Origin: Frankineae bacterium MT45
GTDB lineage: Bacteria > Actinomycetota > Actinomycetes > Mycobacteriales > Jatrophihabitantaceae
NCBI GenBank assembly: GCA_900100325.1
Contig: LT629697.1
Coordinates: 1,857,423 to 1,921,422 of the forward strand
Length of the DNA stretch: 64,000 nucleotides
Reading direction: 5' to 3'
The position numbers and the translations under genes are program-made. The notes under the pieces are model-generated. The model had not been told where the DNA came from. It searched no databases and was given only the letters and a program-made list of their open reading frames with translations. Shown here piece after piece: positions 15,897 to 23,400 of this stretch. Every line of letters starts with the position of its first letter. The stretch's first letter is position 1.

Positions 15897-16235
15897 ATGG
15901 CATATGACCTCGACCTGGCCAATCGACTCAGAGCGTGCCTCGCGGGCGAACCCGGACTCAGCGAGCGGGCGATGTTTGGTGGCCTGGCCTTCCTCATCAA
16001 CGGAAACATGTCGGTGAGCGCCAGTGGGCAGGGTGGGCTGCTCATCCGTGTCGACCCGGAGCAGACCGACGCTCTCGCCGAACGGGCTCACGCGCAACGG
16101 TTCGTGATGCGCGGTCGCGAGATGGACGGGTGGCTGCGAGTCGACGCCGAGGGCGTCAAGACCAAACGCGACCTGTCCCGCTGGGTCGCCATCAGCGTCA
16201 CCTACGCCCGCGGCCTGCCCCCCAAGAAGCGCTAG
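15897..16235 (+). CDS. TfoX/Sxy N-terminal domain protein
   Basis: A 112-residue protein (YDLDLANRLRACLAGEPGLSERAMFGGLAFLINGNMSVSAS) with the diagnostic E-(K/R)-x-MFGG-x-x-F-x-x-NG-x-M segment of TfoX N-terminal domains, then GGLLIRVDPE and a C-terminal LPPKKR. In gammaproteobacteria TfoX promotes competence; the role of stand-alone actinobacterial copies is unknown. It is divergent from the ArsR operon and shares its operator region. Confidence 0.85.
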   Translation: MAYDLDLANRLRACLAGEPGLSERAMFGGLAFLINGNMSVSASGQGGLLIRVDPEQTDALAERAHAQRFVMRGREMDGWLRVDAEGVKTKRDLSRWVAISVTYARGLPPKKR

Positions 16236-16449
16236 CCCACCCGCCGTCGATCGCTGGCCGTCGCGGGAGTCCTCTCCATTTGACCTGCAATTTTATGGCC
16301 GTTCGGACCTGGCAATCCAGTGTCGACCTCGTGTTCAGCGAATGTTCATCCCTTGGCTGCGACAGGTATCCACATGCAGTTCCGTTGGGTGTGCGCTACC
16401 AGCTAGCATCGTCGCAGCCATGCATCTGCATCCGGGGGGGATCATAGAT

Positions 16450-18276
16450 ATGTCTCTGATAAATGCGCGCCGCAGGTTGGTCGGCGGCCTCAGTTCGGTC
16501 GCGCTGGCGACCGTCGCCGTGGCTGGTCTGACGGCGAGCGCAGCGTCTGCGTCGTCGGTGTCTCCGTCAGTGGATTCGCAAGTCTCGGGCGATTCGACGA
16601 CGGCCATCAAATCTGTCACCACCGCTCATCAATTGGTCTCCTCCTCGCCTGGAGAGCTGATCGTCGCTTTCGTCAGCGCTGATGGGCCCAAGAACGCGAC
16701 GCAACACGTAACGAGCGTGGTTGGCGCCGGCCTCGCCTGGAGTCTGGCTGTTCGCTCGAACGCGACGTGGGGCACCACCGAGGTGTGGACGAGTTACGCG
16801 ACGGTGCCAGTCACGGCGAAGATCACGGCGAAGTTGGCGTTGCCGTATGACGCCTCGATAACCGTGGTCGCGTACAAGAATGCCGCCCCCGTCGTCGGAG
16901 CCACCGCAGCCAATGGATCCAGGTCCGGCCACCCGAGCGTGACGATCACTCCGAAGTCGGCGAACTCGATCCTCGCCGCGAGCGCTCATGATTGGACCGC
17001 CGATGCGAAGCCGGTCTCTGCCAGCGGCCAGTCGTTGATACATGTCTTCCGCGATCACCGCGTACATGACGCGTTCTGGGTCCAGACCGCGAGCGGATCA
17101 GCCGCGGGCACGCCGGTGGCGATCGCCGACCGCGCGCCCGTTGGCGATCGGTGGTCGATGGGCGCAGTCGAGATCCAGCCGGCCACCCCGGCGTCTCAGG
17201 CCATCGCATTCCAGGGCTCCGCTGTTCACGACGGCAATTCGGGTGACAGCTCGCTTGCTCCTCCGCTGACGCGCGGTTGGAGCGTGCCCTTGCCTGGCAG
17301 TGGAATGTCCTATCCGATTATCGCCGGGGGTCGTGCTTTCGTGGCATCTGCTGGTCCGCAAGCCGGCAGCTATTTGACGAGCATGCTTACCGCCTATGAC
17401 TTGCATACCGGCGCCATAGTGTGGGGGCCCGTCACGTTGAGCTCGGCCCTCTACTGGATCGATAGCCTCACCTTTGGCGACGGCAAGGTCTATGCCCTGG
17501 ACTCGAGCGGGTTGCTACAGGCATTTGACGCGACAAGCGGTCGAGCGCTGTGGAGCTCCCAGATGCCCGGACAGTATTTCTTCACCGCCGCGCCTACGGC
17601 TTATGGCGGCTCGGTGTACGTCAGTGGTGCCGGATCTGGTGGGACGGTCTACGCGGTGGACGGAAGTACCGGAACCGTTGAATGGACCGCTCAGGTTATG
17701 AACGGTGACGACAGTTCGCCCGCAGTGACCGATGGAGCGGTGTACGTCAGCTACGCCTGCAATCAGGCCTATGCCTTCAACCGCGCCGACGGCCGCTTGC
17801 TATGGCATTACAGCGGCGCATGTGAAGGTGGAGGTGGAGCAACCGTGGCTGTTCACGACGGGCGCGTCTACACCCGAGACTATTTTGGTGATCTGATTCT
17901 CGACGCCAACACCGGCGCGGACCTCGGGTCCTACTCGTCAGACGTGGTGCCGGCTTTCTCCGGTGATACAGCTCTGTACATCTCGTCGAATGTGCTGCAT
18001 GCGGTAAATGCAGCGGGTACGACAGTGTGGAGTTTTGCTGCGGATCCGCTGTCAGCGCCACCCGTCATCGACAACGGCATTGCTTACGTCAGCGGGCAGT
18101 CAGGGAAGGTGTACGGGCTGCGTGTCAGTGATGGCGCACTGGTGTGGTCAGCTGACGCAGGCGGGACGACCAGCGGTGGAGACGGCTCCAGTGGCGGATC
18201 GGGACTGGCAGCCGCCGAGGGCTACTTGCTCGTCCCGACCGCGACTTCTCTGGTGGCGTTTCACAACAGCAACTGA
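16450..18276 (+). CDS. Secreted PQQ-like beta-propeller protein
   Basis: A 608-residue exported protein. The start at 16450 follows GGGGGG and gives a signal peptide (RRLVGGLSSVALATVAVAGLTASAASA). Residues ~40-245 form a beta-rich domain. The rest has repeated PQQ-type blades: LTAYDLHTGAIVWGPV, YALDSSGLLQAFDATSGRALWSSQMPG, GTVYAVDGSTGTVEWTAQV, AYAFNRADGRLLWHYSG, KVYGLRVSDGALVWSADAGG. There is no dehydrogenase catalytic motif, so a structural or binding role outside the cell is more likely than quinoprotein catalysis. It is monocistronic. Confidence 0.85.
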   Translation: MSLINARRRLVGGLSSVALATVAVAGLTASAASASSVSPSVDSQVSGDSTTAIKSVTTAHQLVSSSPGELIVAFVSADGPKNATQHVTSVVGAGLAWSLAVRSNATWGTTEVWTSYATVPVTAKITAKLALPYDASITVVAYKNAAPVVGATAANGSRSGHPSVTITPKSANSILAASAHDWTADAKPVSASGQSLIHVFRDHRVHDAFWVQTASGSAAGTPVAIADRAPVGDRWSMGAVEIQPATPASQAIAFQGSAVHDGNSGDSSLAPPLTRGWSVPLPGSGMSYPIIAGGRAFVASAGPQAGSYLTSMLTAYDLHTGAIVWGPVTLSSALYWIDSLTFGDGKVYALDSSGLLQAFDATSGRALWSSQMPGQYFFTAAPTAYGGSVYVSGAGSGGTVYAVDGSTGTVEWTAQVMNGDDSSPAVTDGAVYVSYACNQAYAFNRADGRLLWHYSGACEGGGGATVAVHDGRVYTRDYFGDLILDANTGADLGSYSSDVVPAFSGDTALYISSNVLHAVNAAGTTVWSFAADPLSAPPVIDNGIAYVSGQSGKVYGLRVSDGALVWSADAGGTTSGGDGSSGGSGLAAAEGYLLVPTATSLVAFHNSN

Positions 18277-18316
18277 GCGATGGTGTGAAACGTGTTCAGG
18301 TTGAGGGCAGCTCGAC

Positions 18317-18937
18317 CTAGATCAGGCCTCGCAGGCGAGCCAGCAATGATTGCTTGACCGCGTCAGTAAGCGCTGTGTTGATCTGCTGGGTCAGGTCGTC
18401 GGGATTGTTGAGGTTGGCGAGCAGCCTCGCGATGTCGAGCTCATTGATGGCGCGCTTCAACACGTCATCGGTCTTGAGAGCGCTGTCGATCACCGAGTCG
18501 GGGAGCAAGCGGATCGCGGCCTTGACGAACGGGTTCAGGTTCGAGTCGGCCAAGGCCTCGCCAACAAGGGCTGACGCGGGCGGCAGGGTCTTGTCGGCCT
18601 TCATCCGATCGACGGCCTGCAGGAGGCCGGCCCGAATCGCGTTCACCTCGGCGTCGGTCGGCGGTGTCTTGGACTCAGCCAGCTGAAGTGTCAGCGCTTC
18701 ACGGGTCATGCCCAGCCGGCAGGCGGCGCCGTCGAGCCCGAGCAGCACGAGGTGCTCGCCGAGTCCGTCGATACCGCTCGACACCGGTGCGACGGCGCGT
18801 GGTGCACAGGGATTGGCGGGGCGAGCCGGGGTGAAATGGCCTCCACCATTGGCGAGCTGGACACCGAGGACTCCGACCACCAGGACGACGACGATCAGCG
18901 GAAGTAACGCCGCGCGCAGCACCCTCTCGACGGTCAT
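18317..18937 (-). CDS. Membrane-anchored extracytoplasmic protein coupled to the MFS gene
   Basis: A 206-residue protein with one N-terminal membrane segment (VLRAALLPLIVVVLVVGVLGVQLA), two cysteines (NPCAP and AACRLG) and a long helical C-terminal part (EVNAIRAGLLQAVDRMKADK...; LNNPDDLTQQINTALTDAVKQSLLARLRGLI). The start at 18937 overlaps the MFS stop as ATGA, so the two are co-translated. This suggests an accessory partner of the transporter; no family is recognised. Confidence 0.7.
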   Translation of the reverse strand: MTVERVLRAALLPLIVVVLVVGVLGVQLANGGGHFTPARPANPCAPRAVAPVSSGIDGLGEHLVLLGLDGAACRLGMTREALTLQLAESKTPPTDAEVNAIRAGLLQAVDRMKADKTLPPASALVGEALADSNLNPFVKAAIRLLPDSVIDSALKTDDVLKRAINELDIARLLANLNNPDDLTQQINTALTDAVKQSLLARLRGLI

Positions 18938-20301
18938 GCCCGCACCCGCAGACGCCGGGACATCGACGGCCAGGGAATCAACGGAACCAACGCGGCGAGC
19001 GCCAACCCCGCAGCAATCAGAAACGAGTCTCGAAATGCCCATGTCGCGGCACGTTCGATCTGATTGTTGAGGTCACGCTCGAGTTTGTCGGCCGCCGGAC
19101 GATCCGACGGCGCCACCTCGAGCTTGGCGAAGGCCGGATGCAGGTTGGGCACTCGCCCGCGTTGAGACGTCAGCTGGTCGCCGAGGGCACGGGCCAGCGC
19201 GATCTTGTCCTGCGTCTGTAGGGGCGTGTCCAGCACCAGCGCGGTGATGGCCTCCTGCGCCGGAACCTGGGCATCCCGCAGATCAGCGGTGAAGACCGGC
19301 GTCAGAATGGCCAGCCCGAGAACGACACCGACGTGCCGCGCACTGATCGTCCATCCGCCGTGCAGCGCCCGCGGCAGGCGATCGCGCAACGCGGTATCGG
19401 TCAGACGGTCCACCGTCACCCCCAGCCCGAAACCGATGAGCGCCTGCGGTGCGATCGTCCAGGCCAGATTCGCCGAAGGGAGTAACGCGAGCCCGGTCAA
19501 CCCGCCAGCGACGAGCAGGCAGCCGGCCGCACTCTCAGCCTCGGGTGTCGCGGGGAGCCGCCGAGCCAGCGGCGTCGCGACGATGGCGGCGATCGGAACC
19601 ACCGAGACGGTTAGGGCGGCGACGGCCGGCGAACGCCCCCACCCGTCGACGAGCAGGAGGATCAGTAGGAACAACGCCGCGGTCAGCGCGGCGGAGAGCA
19701 GACCGAGCGCAATGTTCGGTGCCACGGCCGGTCGATCAGCCCTCACGCGCTCAGCCCGAGTGCCACGAACCGCCAGGGCCGCTGGGACCGCGAGGACGGC
19801 AACCGGCACCTGCACAACGAAGATGGCTTGCCAGGCAATCGCTTCGGTGAGCACGCCACCGACGACGGGGCCAACCGCGGTGCCGATGACGCCGGCGGCG
19901 ATCCAGGCCGCAACCCCGCGTCGCTCGTCGGTGATCGCCACCAGCAGTTCCAGGCAGCCGACCACTGCGAACGCCCCGCCGAGGGCCTGCACACAGCGGG
20001 CCGCGATGAGTACCTCCATCGAACCCGCCAGCGCGCAGAGAGCTGACGCTCCGGCGAACAGGGCGATCCCGGCCGCACCCAGCGGAGCCGGGTCCCACTT
20101 TGAGCAGGCCAGCCCAGCTGGCACGACGACCAGCGCGAGTACGAGATTGAAGGCGATCAGCACCCAGGCAACCTGGCCGACCGTCCCGCCCAGACGCTGC
20201 AGGATCTCCGGGAGGGCGAGGGTGACGATCGCCGAGTCGGCGAGCACGAAACCCACAGTCAGCGCGAGCAACGGAACCGCCGCACGCCGCATAGCGACCA
20301 T
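18934..20301 (-). CDS. MFS drug/proton antiporter (DHA2/QacA-like)
   Basis: A 455-residue membrane protein, first gene of a two-gene unit. It shows ADSAIVTLALPEILQRLGGTVGQVAWVLIAFNLVLALVVVPAGLA, typical of EmrB/QacA proteins, then RCVQALGGAFAVVGCLELLVAI and motif C-like GTAVGPVVGGVLTEAIAWQAIFVVQVPVAVL. About twelve hydrophobic helices are visible, with an extra loop near residues 370-420. Such proteins export drugs or metabolites using the proton gradient; the substrate is unknown. Confidence 0.87.
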   Translation of the reverse strand: MVAMRRAAVPLLALTVGFVLADSAIVTLALPEILQRLGGTVGQVAWVLIAFNLVLALVVVPAGLACSKWDPAPLGAAGIALFAGASALCALAGSMEVLIAARCVQALGGAFAVVGCLELLVAITDERRGVAAWIAAGVIGTAVGPVVGGVLTEAIAWQAIFVVQVPVAVLAVPAALAVRGTRAERVRADRPAVAPNIALGLLSAALTAALFLLILLLVDGWGRSPAVAALTVSVVPIAAIVATPLARRLPATPEAESAAGCLLVAGGLTGLALLPSANLAWTIAPQALIGFGLGVTVDRLTDTALRDRLPRALHGGWTISARHVGVVLGLAILTPVFTADLRDAQVPAQEAITALVLDTPLQTQDKIALARALGDQLTSQRGRVPNLHPAFAKLEVAPSDRPAADKLERDLNNQIERAATWAFRDSFLIAAGLALAALVPLIPWPSMSRRLRVRA

Positions 20302-20382
20302 CTTGACCTGGTTCGCCCTCGGTGTCCACGTCCGACCGAACGACCGTCGGCGGACGAGATCTAACGCGCCGGAGGGACGGGG

Positions 20383-20403
20383 TATAGCAAGCCGTGCTAT
20401 AGT
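20383..20403 (+). promoter_or_regulatory. Palindromic operator overlapping a leaderless -10 element
   Basis: TATAGCA-AGCCG-TGCTATA (20383-20401) has perfect 7-bp arms. Its right arm runs into TATAGT (20398-20403), a good -10 hexamer placed 6 bases before the GTG start at 20410. The mRNA therefore probably starts at or near the start codon, and binding at the palindrome would block RNA polymerase. Confidence 0.6.
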
Positions 20404-20409
20404 TGTGGA

Positions 20410-20928
20410 GTGTCTGACCGGAGTCGAGTGCTGGGCGAGGTTCTAGTAGAGACCACCACGACCCAGTCCGAGCTGTCCCGGCTGAGTGGGGTCCACCAGC
20501 CCAGCATCAGCCAATTCCTGTCCGGTCGGGTCGAGATGAGCGACGACATGCTGGAGCGATTGCTTTCATGTCTCGGATATCAACTCGAGGTCGTCAGACG
20601 TCCGATCAGGCGCGAGTTCACTCGCTCGTCGGAACGGTCCTGGCAGTTGCACCGTCGTCTCTCCACGCACCTGACGCCCGAGACGCTCGAGCAATGGCGC
20701 CCGACCATCCAGCGGAACCTTCGCCGACTGTGCAGAGGCGTGCAGGGTCAGCCACATATGCGCAATCTCGACCGCTGGCAACGCCTCATCGATGAACGTG
20801 ACGTCGGGGCGCTGCGCCGTGTGCTCACCGGCGTCGACGTCGACGCGGTCGAGATGCGGGAGGTTTCACCGATGAGCGGCCTGATGTCCCAGGACGAACG
20901 GTCCGAAGTGTTGGGGTTGGCTCGCTAA
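20410..20928 (+). CDS. XRE-type HTH protein, antitoxin-like partner of a nucleotidyltransferase
   Basis: A 172-residue protein. The N-terminal ~65 residues form a helix-turn-helix (TTTQSELSRLSGVHQPSISQFLSGRVEMSDDMLERLLSCLGY). The C-terminal ~100 residues are helical and Arg-rich (SERSWQLHRRLSTHLTPETLEQWRPTIQRNLRRL). This gene order, HTH protein then nucleotidyltransferase with TAATG overlap, matches known type-IV-like (AbiE-like) toxin-antitoxin pairs. The palindrome just upstream is a probable autoregulatory site. The transcript is probably leaderless. Confidence 0.75.
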   Translation: MSDRSRVLGEVLVETTTTQSELSRLSGVHQPSISQFLSGRVEMSDDMLERLLSCLGYQLEVVRRPIRREFTRSSERSWQLHRRLSTHLTPETLEQWRPTIQRNLRRLCRGVQGQPHMRNLDRWQRLIDERDVGALRRVLTGVDVDAVEMREVSPMSGLMSQDERSEVLGLAR

Positions 20929-21497
20929 TGCGACGCGACCAACTCGAACATGCGATCTGAGCGGCTGGCCAGATCATCGATCGACCCGAGGTAATCGTGA
21001 TCGGCTCGCAATCGATCCTCGGCACCTACAGGGAGGACGAGTTGCCCGCCGCAGCGACAATGTCAATCGAGATCGATATCCTCCCGATCGCCGACACGAA
21101 CGAAGAAACTGGGCGACTAGCCGACCTAATCGAGGGCGTGGCCGGCGAGTTCTCCACCTTCGAGCAGCTCCACGGATTCAGCATCGATGGCGTCGACCTC
21201 GACACCGCTGTGCTGCCCGAGGGATGGCGTCAGCGACTAGTACCTGTCCAGAACGACAACACTGCCGCCCCCGCCGGCCACCCGCGCTTCACCGGATGGT
21301 GCCTAGACAAGGAGGACTGCTGCGCAGCCAAACTCTGCGCCTTTCGTGAGAAGGACCTTCGGTTCGTCGGGGCGCTCCTAGACGCTGGGCTGGTCGACGC
21401 CAACCTCATCACCACCCGACTTCTTGCGGTTCCCGAAAAGCACCTCGGCGCGACAGATCGCGCCGTGGCGTGGTTGGCAGCGAGATCAAAGGCATGA
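20928..21497 (+). pseudogene. DUF6036-like nucleotidyltransferase with in-frame stop at codon 11
   Basis: Reading from the ATG that overlaps the HTH gene stop (TAATG) gives MRRDQLEHAI, then TGA at 20958-20960, then AAGQIIDRPEVIVIGSQSILGTY in the same frame. The rest (LPAAATMSIEIDILPI..., FTGWCLDKEDCCAAKLCAFREKDLRFV...) matches the DUF6036-type nucleotidyltransferase fold, with the GSQ nucleotide-binding turn and the D-x-D-like EIDIL. A single CGA to TGA change would explain the stop. A GTG at 20997 with GAGG 5 bases upstream could restart translation and keep the GSQS motif, giving a 166-residue protein. It may thus be broken, reinitiated or a sequence error. Confidence 0.7.
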
Positions 21498-21566
21498 CCA
21501 CCTGACCAACCAACGCCCAGACATCGAATGAAAGTGGCCATCCGGTGTCCGCAGCACTACAGCTCC

Positions 21567-21896
21567 CTACTTGCCGCGAAGGCCGATCGGGTTGCCCTCG
21601 GCGTCGGCGAGAACGCACACTCGCGTCTCCGGCGCGACCTGGCGCGGCGCTTCACGCTCAGTTGCCCCGGCGGCGAGCAGGGTCTCGCGTGTCGCGTCGA
21701 GGTCTTCCACGTCGGCGAAGACCACTGGGCCACCGCCCTGGCCGCTGGGGTTGAGGGCGACCTCGAAACCGTCGACGTTGTACCCGACGTAGTACGCCTC
21801 GTCGGTGTGCGGAGCGCCGAGTAGGGCGGTGTAGAGACCCTTGACGGCGGCAAGATCGGACACCGAGATCACTACGCTGCGGATGGTCGTACTCAT
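21567..21896 (-). CDS. VOC-family (glyoxalase/bleomycin-resistance-like) protein
   Basis: A 109-residue protein with one beta-alpha-beta-beta-beta unit set: TTIRSVVISVSDLAAVKGLYTALLGAPHTD at the start, YYVGYNVDGFEVALNPSGQGGGPVVFADVEDLDATRETLLAAGA in the middle, and TRVCVLADAEGNPIGLRG at the end. This is the vicinal-oxygen-chelate fold. Metal-ligand positions are not fully clear, so enzyme or binding protein cannot be decided. The second of two adjacent ATGs (21896) is spaced 5 bases from GGAG. Confidence 0.85.
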   Translation of the reverse strand: MSTTIRSVVISVSDLAAVKGLYTALLGAPHTDEAYYVGYNVDGFEVALNPSGQGGGPVVFADVEDLDATRETLLAAGATEREAPRQVAPETRVCVLADAEGNPIGLRGK

Positions 21897-22049
21897 CATT
21901 ACTCCAAGTTCTTAAAGGTTTCGCCTCAGATTGGGCGTTGACAGCATCACCCTACGGGCCGGCTGCACGCCTCAACTTCTTGATTCCTGATCGATTGGCC
22001 ATGCTGGGCCCGAACCAACGCAGCCGAACCCGCTGCGACTCCGGCGTCA

Positions 22050-22715
22050 CTACTCACCGCGCCAGTGTTCGATGCGGTGGTGGTCAGGGGTGAAGCCGTG
22101 CTCTACGCCCCAGAGGACTGCCTGGGTGCGGCTGGCTACCTTGATCTTGCGGTAGATGATGCGGATATAGGACTTGACCGTGTTGGGACTGAGGTAGGTC
22201 AACGCCGCCACCTCGGCATTGTTCCGGCCCTGCGTGATCAGGGCCAGGATCTCCGACTCGCGGTCGGTGAGCCCCTCACCGAGTCCGGGCCACTGCAGCC
22301 CGACCGCGCCTCGCGCCCGCGGCGGAGGGTCGCTGATGACCACCTCGCCAGCATGGACAGCCTCCAGCGCGGCAACCAGGTCGGCGGCCGGCAGTGTCTT
22401 CGACAGATACCCTCGTACGCCCTGTCGGCGCGCGCTGTTGATGAGGTCTGGGCGGAAGTTCCAGGTGTAGACGACGACCTGGCGCGCTCGGGGATTCGCA
22501 ACCAGGAAACGAATCTCCTCCTGGTCGGACTCGGGCTGGGCGAATGAGTCGTACAGAACGATGTCGACGACGTCCTCCACCGGTGCATTGGCGTCCAGCT
22601 CGACCACCCGGATCCGGTCCCGGTACTGGTCGAACATGTTGGCCACGCCGCGCAGTACTACGTCATAGTCGTCGACGAGTGCCACGGTGATCGGTGTGTT
22701 CGGCGACGGGGTCAT
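22050..22715 (-). CDS. LuxR-type response regulator (orphan)
   Basis: A 221-residue two-domain regulator. Receiver: acidic pair in ALVDDYDVVL, likely phospho-acceptor Asp56 in DIVLYDSFAQ, Thr near 84, Lys106 in GYLSKTLPA. Output: LTDRESEILALITQGRNNAEVAALTYLSPNTVKSYIRIIYRKIKVASRTQAVLWGVEHGF, a LuxR/NarL helix-turn-helix. No histidine kinase lies nearby. It is divergent from the DUF6131/STAS gene pair, with a pair of CCTAGGGG-like repeats between them. Confidence 0.9.
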   Translation of the reverse strand: MTPSPNTPITVALVDDYDVVLRGVANMFDQYRDRIRVVELDANAPVEDVVDIVLYDSFAQPESDQEEIRFLVANPRARQVVVYTWNFRPDLINSARRQGVRGYLSKTLPAADLVAALEAVHAGEVVISDPPPRARGAVGLQWPGLGEGLTDRESEILALITQGRNNAEVAALTYLSPNTVKSYIRIIYRKIKVASRTQAVLWGVEHGFTPDHHRIEHWRGE

Positions 22716-22733
22716 CAGTCGACCGTAAACCTA

Positions 22734-22766
22734 CCTAGGGGTGTACCGCACCCGCCTTAGGGGTAG
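22734..22766. promoter_or_regulatory. Repeated CCTAGGGGT-like boxes in a divergent promoter region
   Basis: CCTAGGGGTG at 22734 and CCTTAGGGGTAG at 22755 are near-copies 21 bases apart, between the response-regulator start and the divergent DUF6131 gene. They could be binding sites for the response regulator; this is inference from position only. Confidence 0.35.
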
Positions 22767-22834
22767 TTGAGTGGGTGTCGTCGGCCGCTCACCCAAGAGC
22801 AGCAGCCGGTGTAGCGACAAGGAGCAGCAAGGCA

Positions 22835-22990
22835 ATGATCATTCTCGGCATCGTGTTACTCATCATCGGCTTCGTAGCCGCCGTCCACATCATCTGGATC
22901 CTCGGCATCATCGCCGTGGTCGTCGGTGCGGTCCTCGCCATCGCTGGTATGGGCGGCCGCGAAATCGGCGGCCGCAAGCACTGGTACTGA
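22835..22990 (+). CDS. DUF6131-family small membrane protein
   Basis: A 51-residue protein MIILGIVLLIIGFVAAVHII... with two closely spaced hydrophobic helices and the conserved C-terminal ending GGREIGGRKHWY. This family is widespread in actinobacteria and often found near stress genes; its function is unknown. The start at 22835 has an AAGGAG site about 11 bases upstream and an AAGG nearer; an upstream in-frame start at 22775 looks spurious. It lies 52 bases ahead of the STAS gene. Confidence 0.75.
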   Translation: MIILGIVLLIIGFVAAVHIIWILGIIAVVVGAVLAIAGMGGREIGGRKHWY

Positions 22991-23042
22991 TCCGTCAGAC
23001 TCGACAGATCGCCACAACGTCCAGAAGCGGAGGGAGAACACG

Positions 23043-23387
23043 ATGACAGCCACAGTCCAGACCACTGACGTTGACGAGCATCGCGTCCTCAGCGTCAGCG
23101 GCGAACTGGACGCCGCTGCGTCGCCGACAGTCGGGGCGTTGCTCCAGCAACTCCTCGACGACAAACCGGCCGGCCGAGTCGTCATCGACCTGAGCGACGT
23201 GTCGTTCCTCGACTCCTCCGGTCTGACCGTACTCGTCGAAGCCCGCAACCGAGCGACAGCCAACGCCATCCCGCTCGCAGTAGTCCTCGACAGGAATCAT
23301 CGAGTCGAGAAGCTACTTAAGATCACCGGACTGACGGGTGTATTCGACCTGTACTCCAACGTCTCCGACGCCCTGCGGGACCTTTGA
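23043..23387 (+). CDS. STAS-domain anti-sigma factor antagonist
   Basis: A 114-residue single-domain protein: HRVLSVSGELDAAASPTVGALLQQLL, VVIDLSDVSFLDSSGLTVLVEARNRA and HRVEKLLKITGLTGVFDLYSNVSDAL. The DSSGL motif (Ser58/59) is the phosphorylation site used to switch binding to an anti-sigma kinase in the SpoIIAA/RsbV family. No kinase or phosphatase is adjacent, so its partner lies elsewhere. AGGGAG precedes the ATG. Probably in one unit with the DUF6131 gene. Confidence 0.9.
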   Translation: MTATVQTTDVDEHRVLSVSGELDAAASPTVGALLQQLLDDKPAGRVVIDLSDVSFLDSSGLTVLVEARNRATANAIPLAVVLDRNHRVEKLLKITGLTGVFDLYSNVSDALRDL

Positions 23388-23400
23388 GCCTTGGTGATGT

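Noticed and set aside
19205-20446. 413-codon forward frame opposite the MFS gene
   Set aside because: Low-complexity Ala/Thr/Arg composition, overlaps a clear transporter, no domain.
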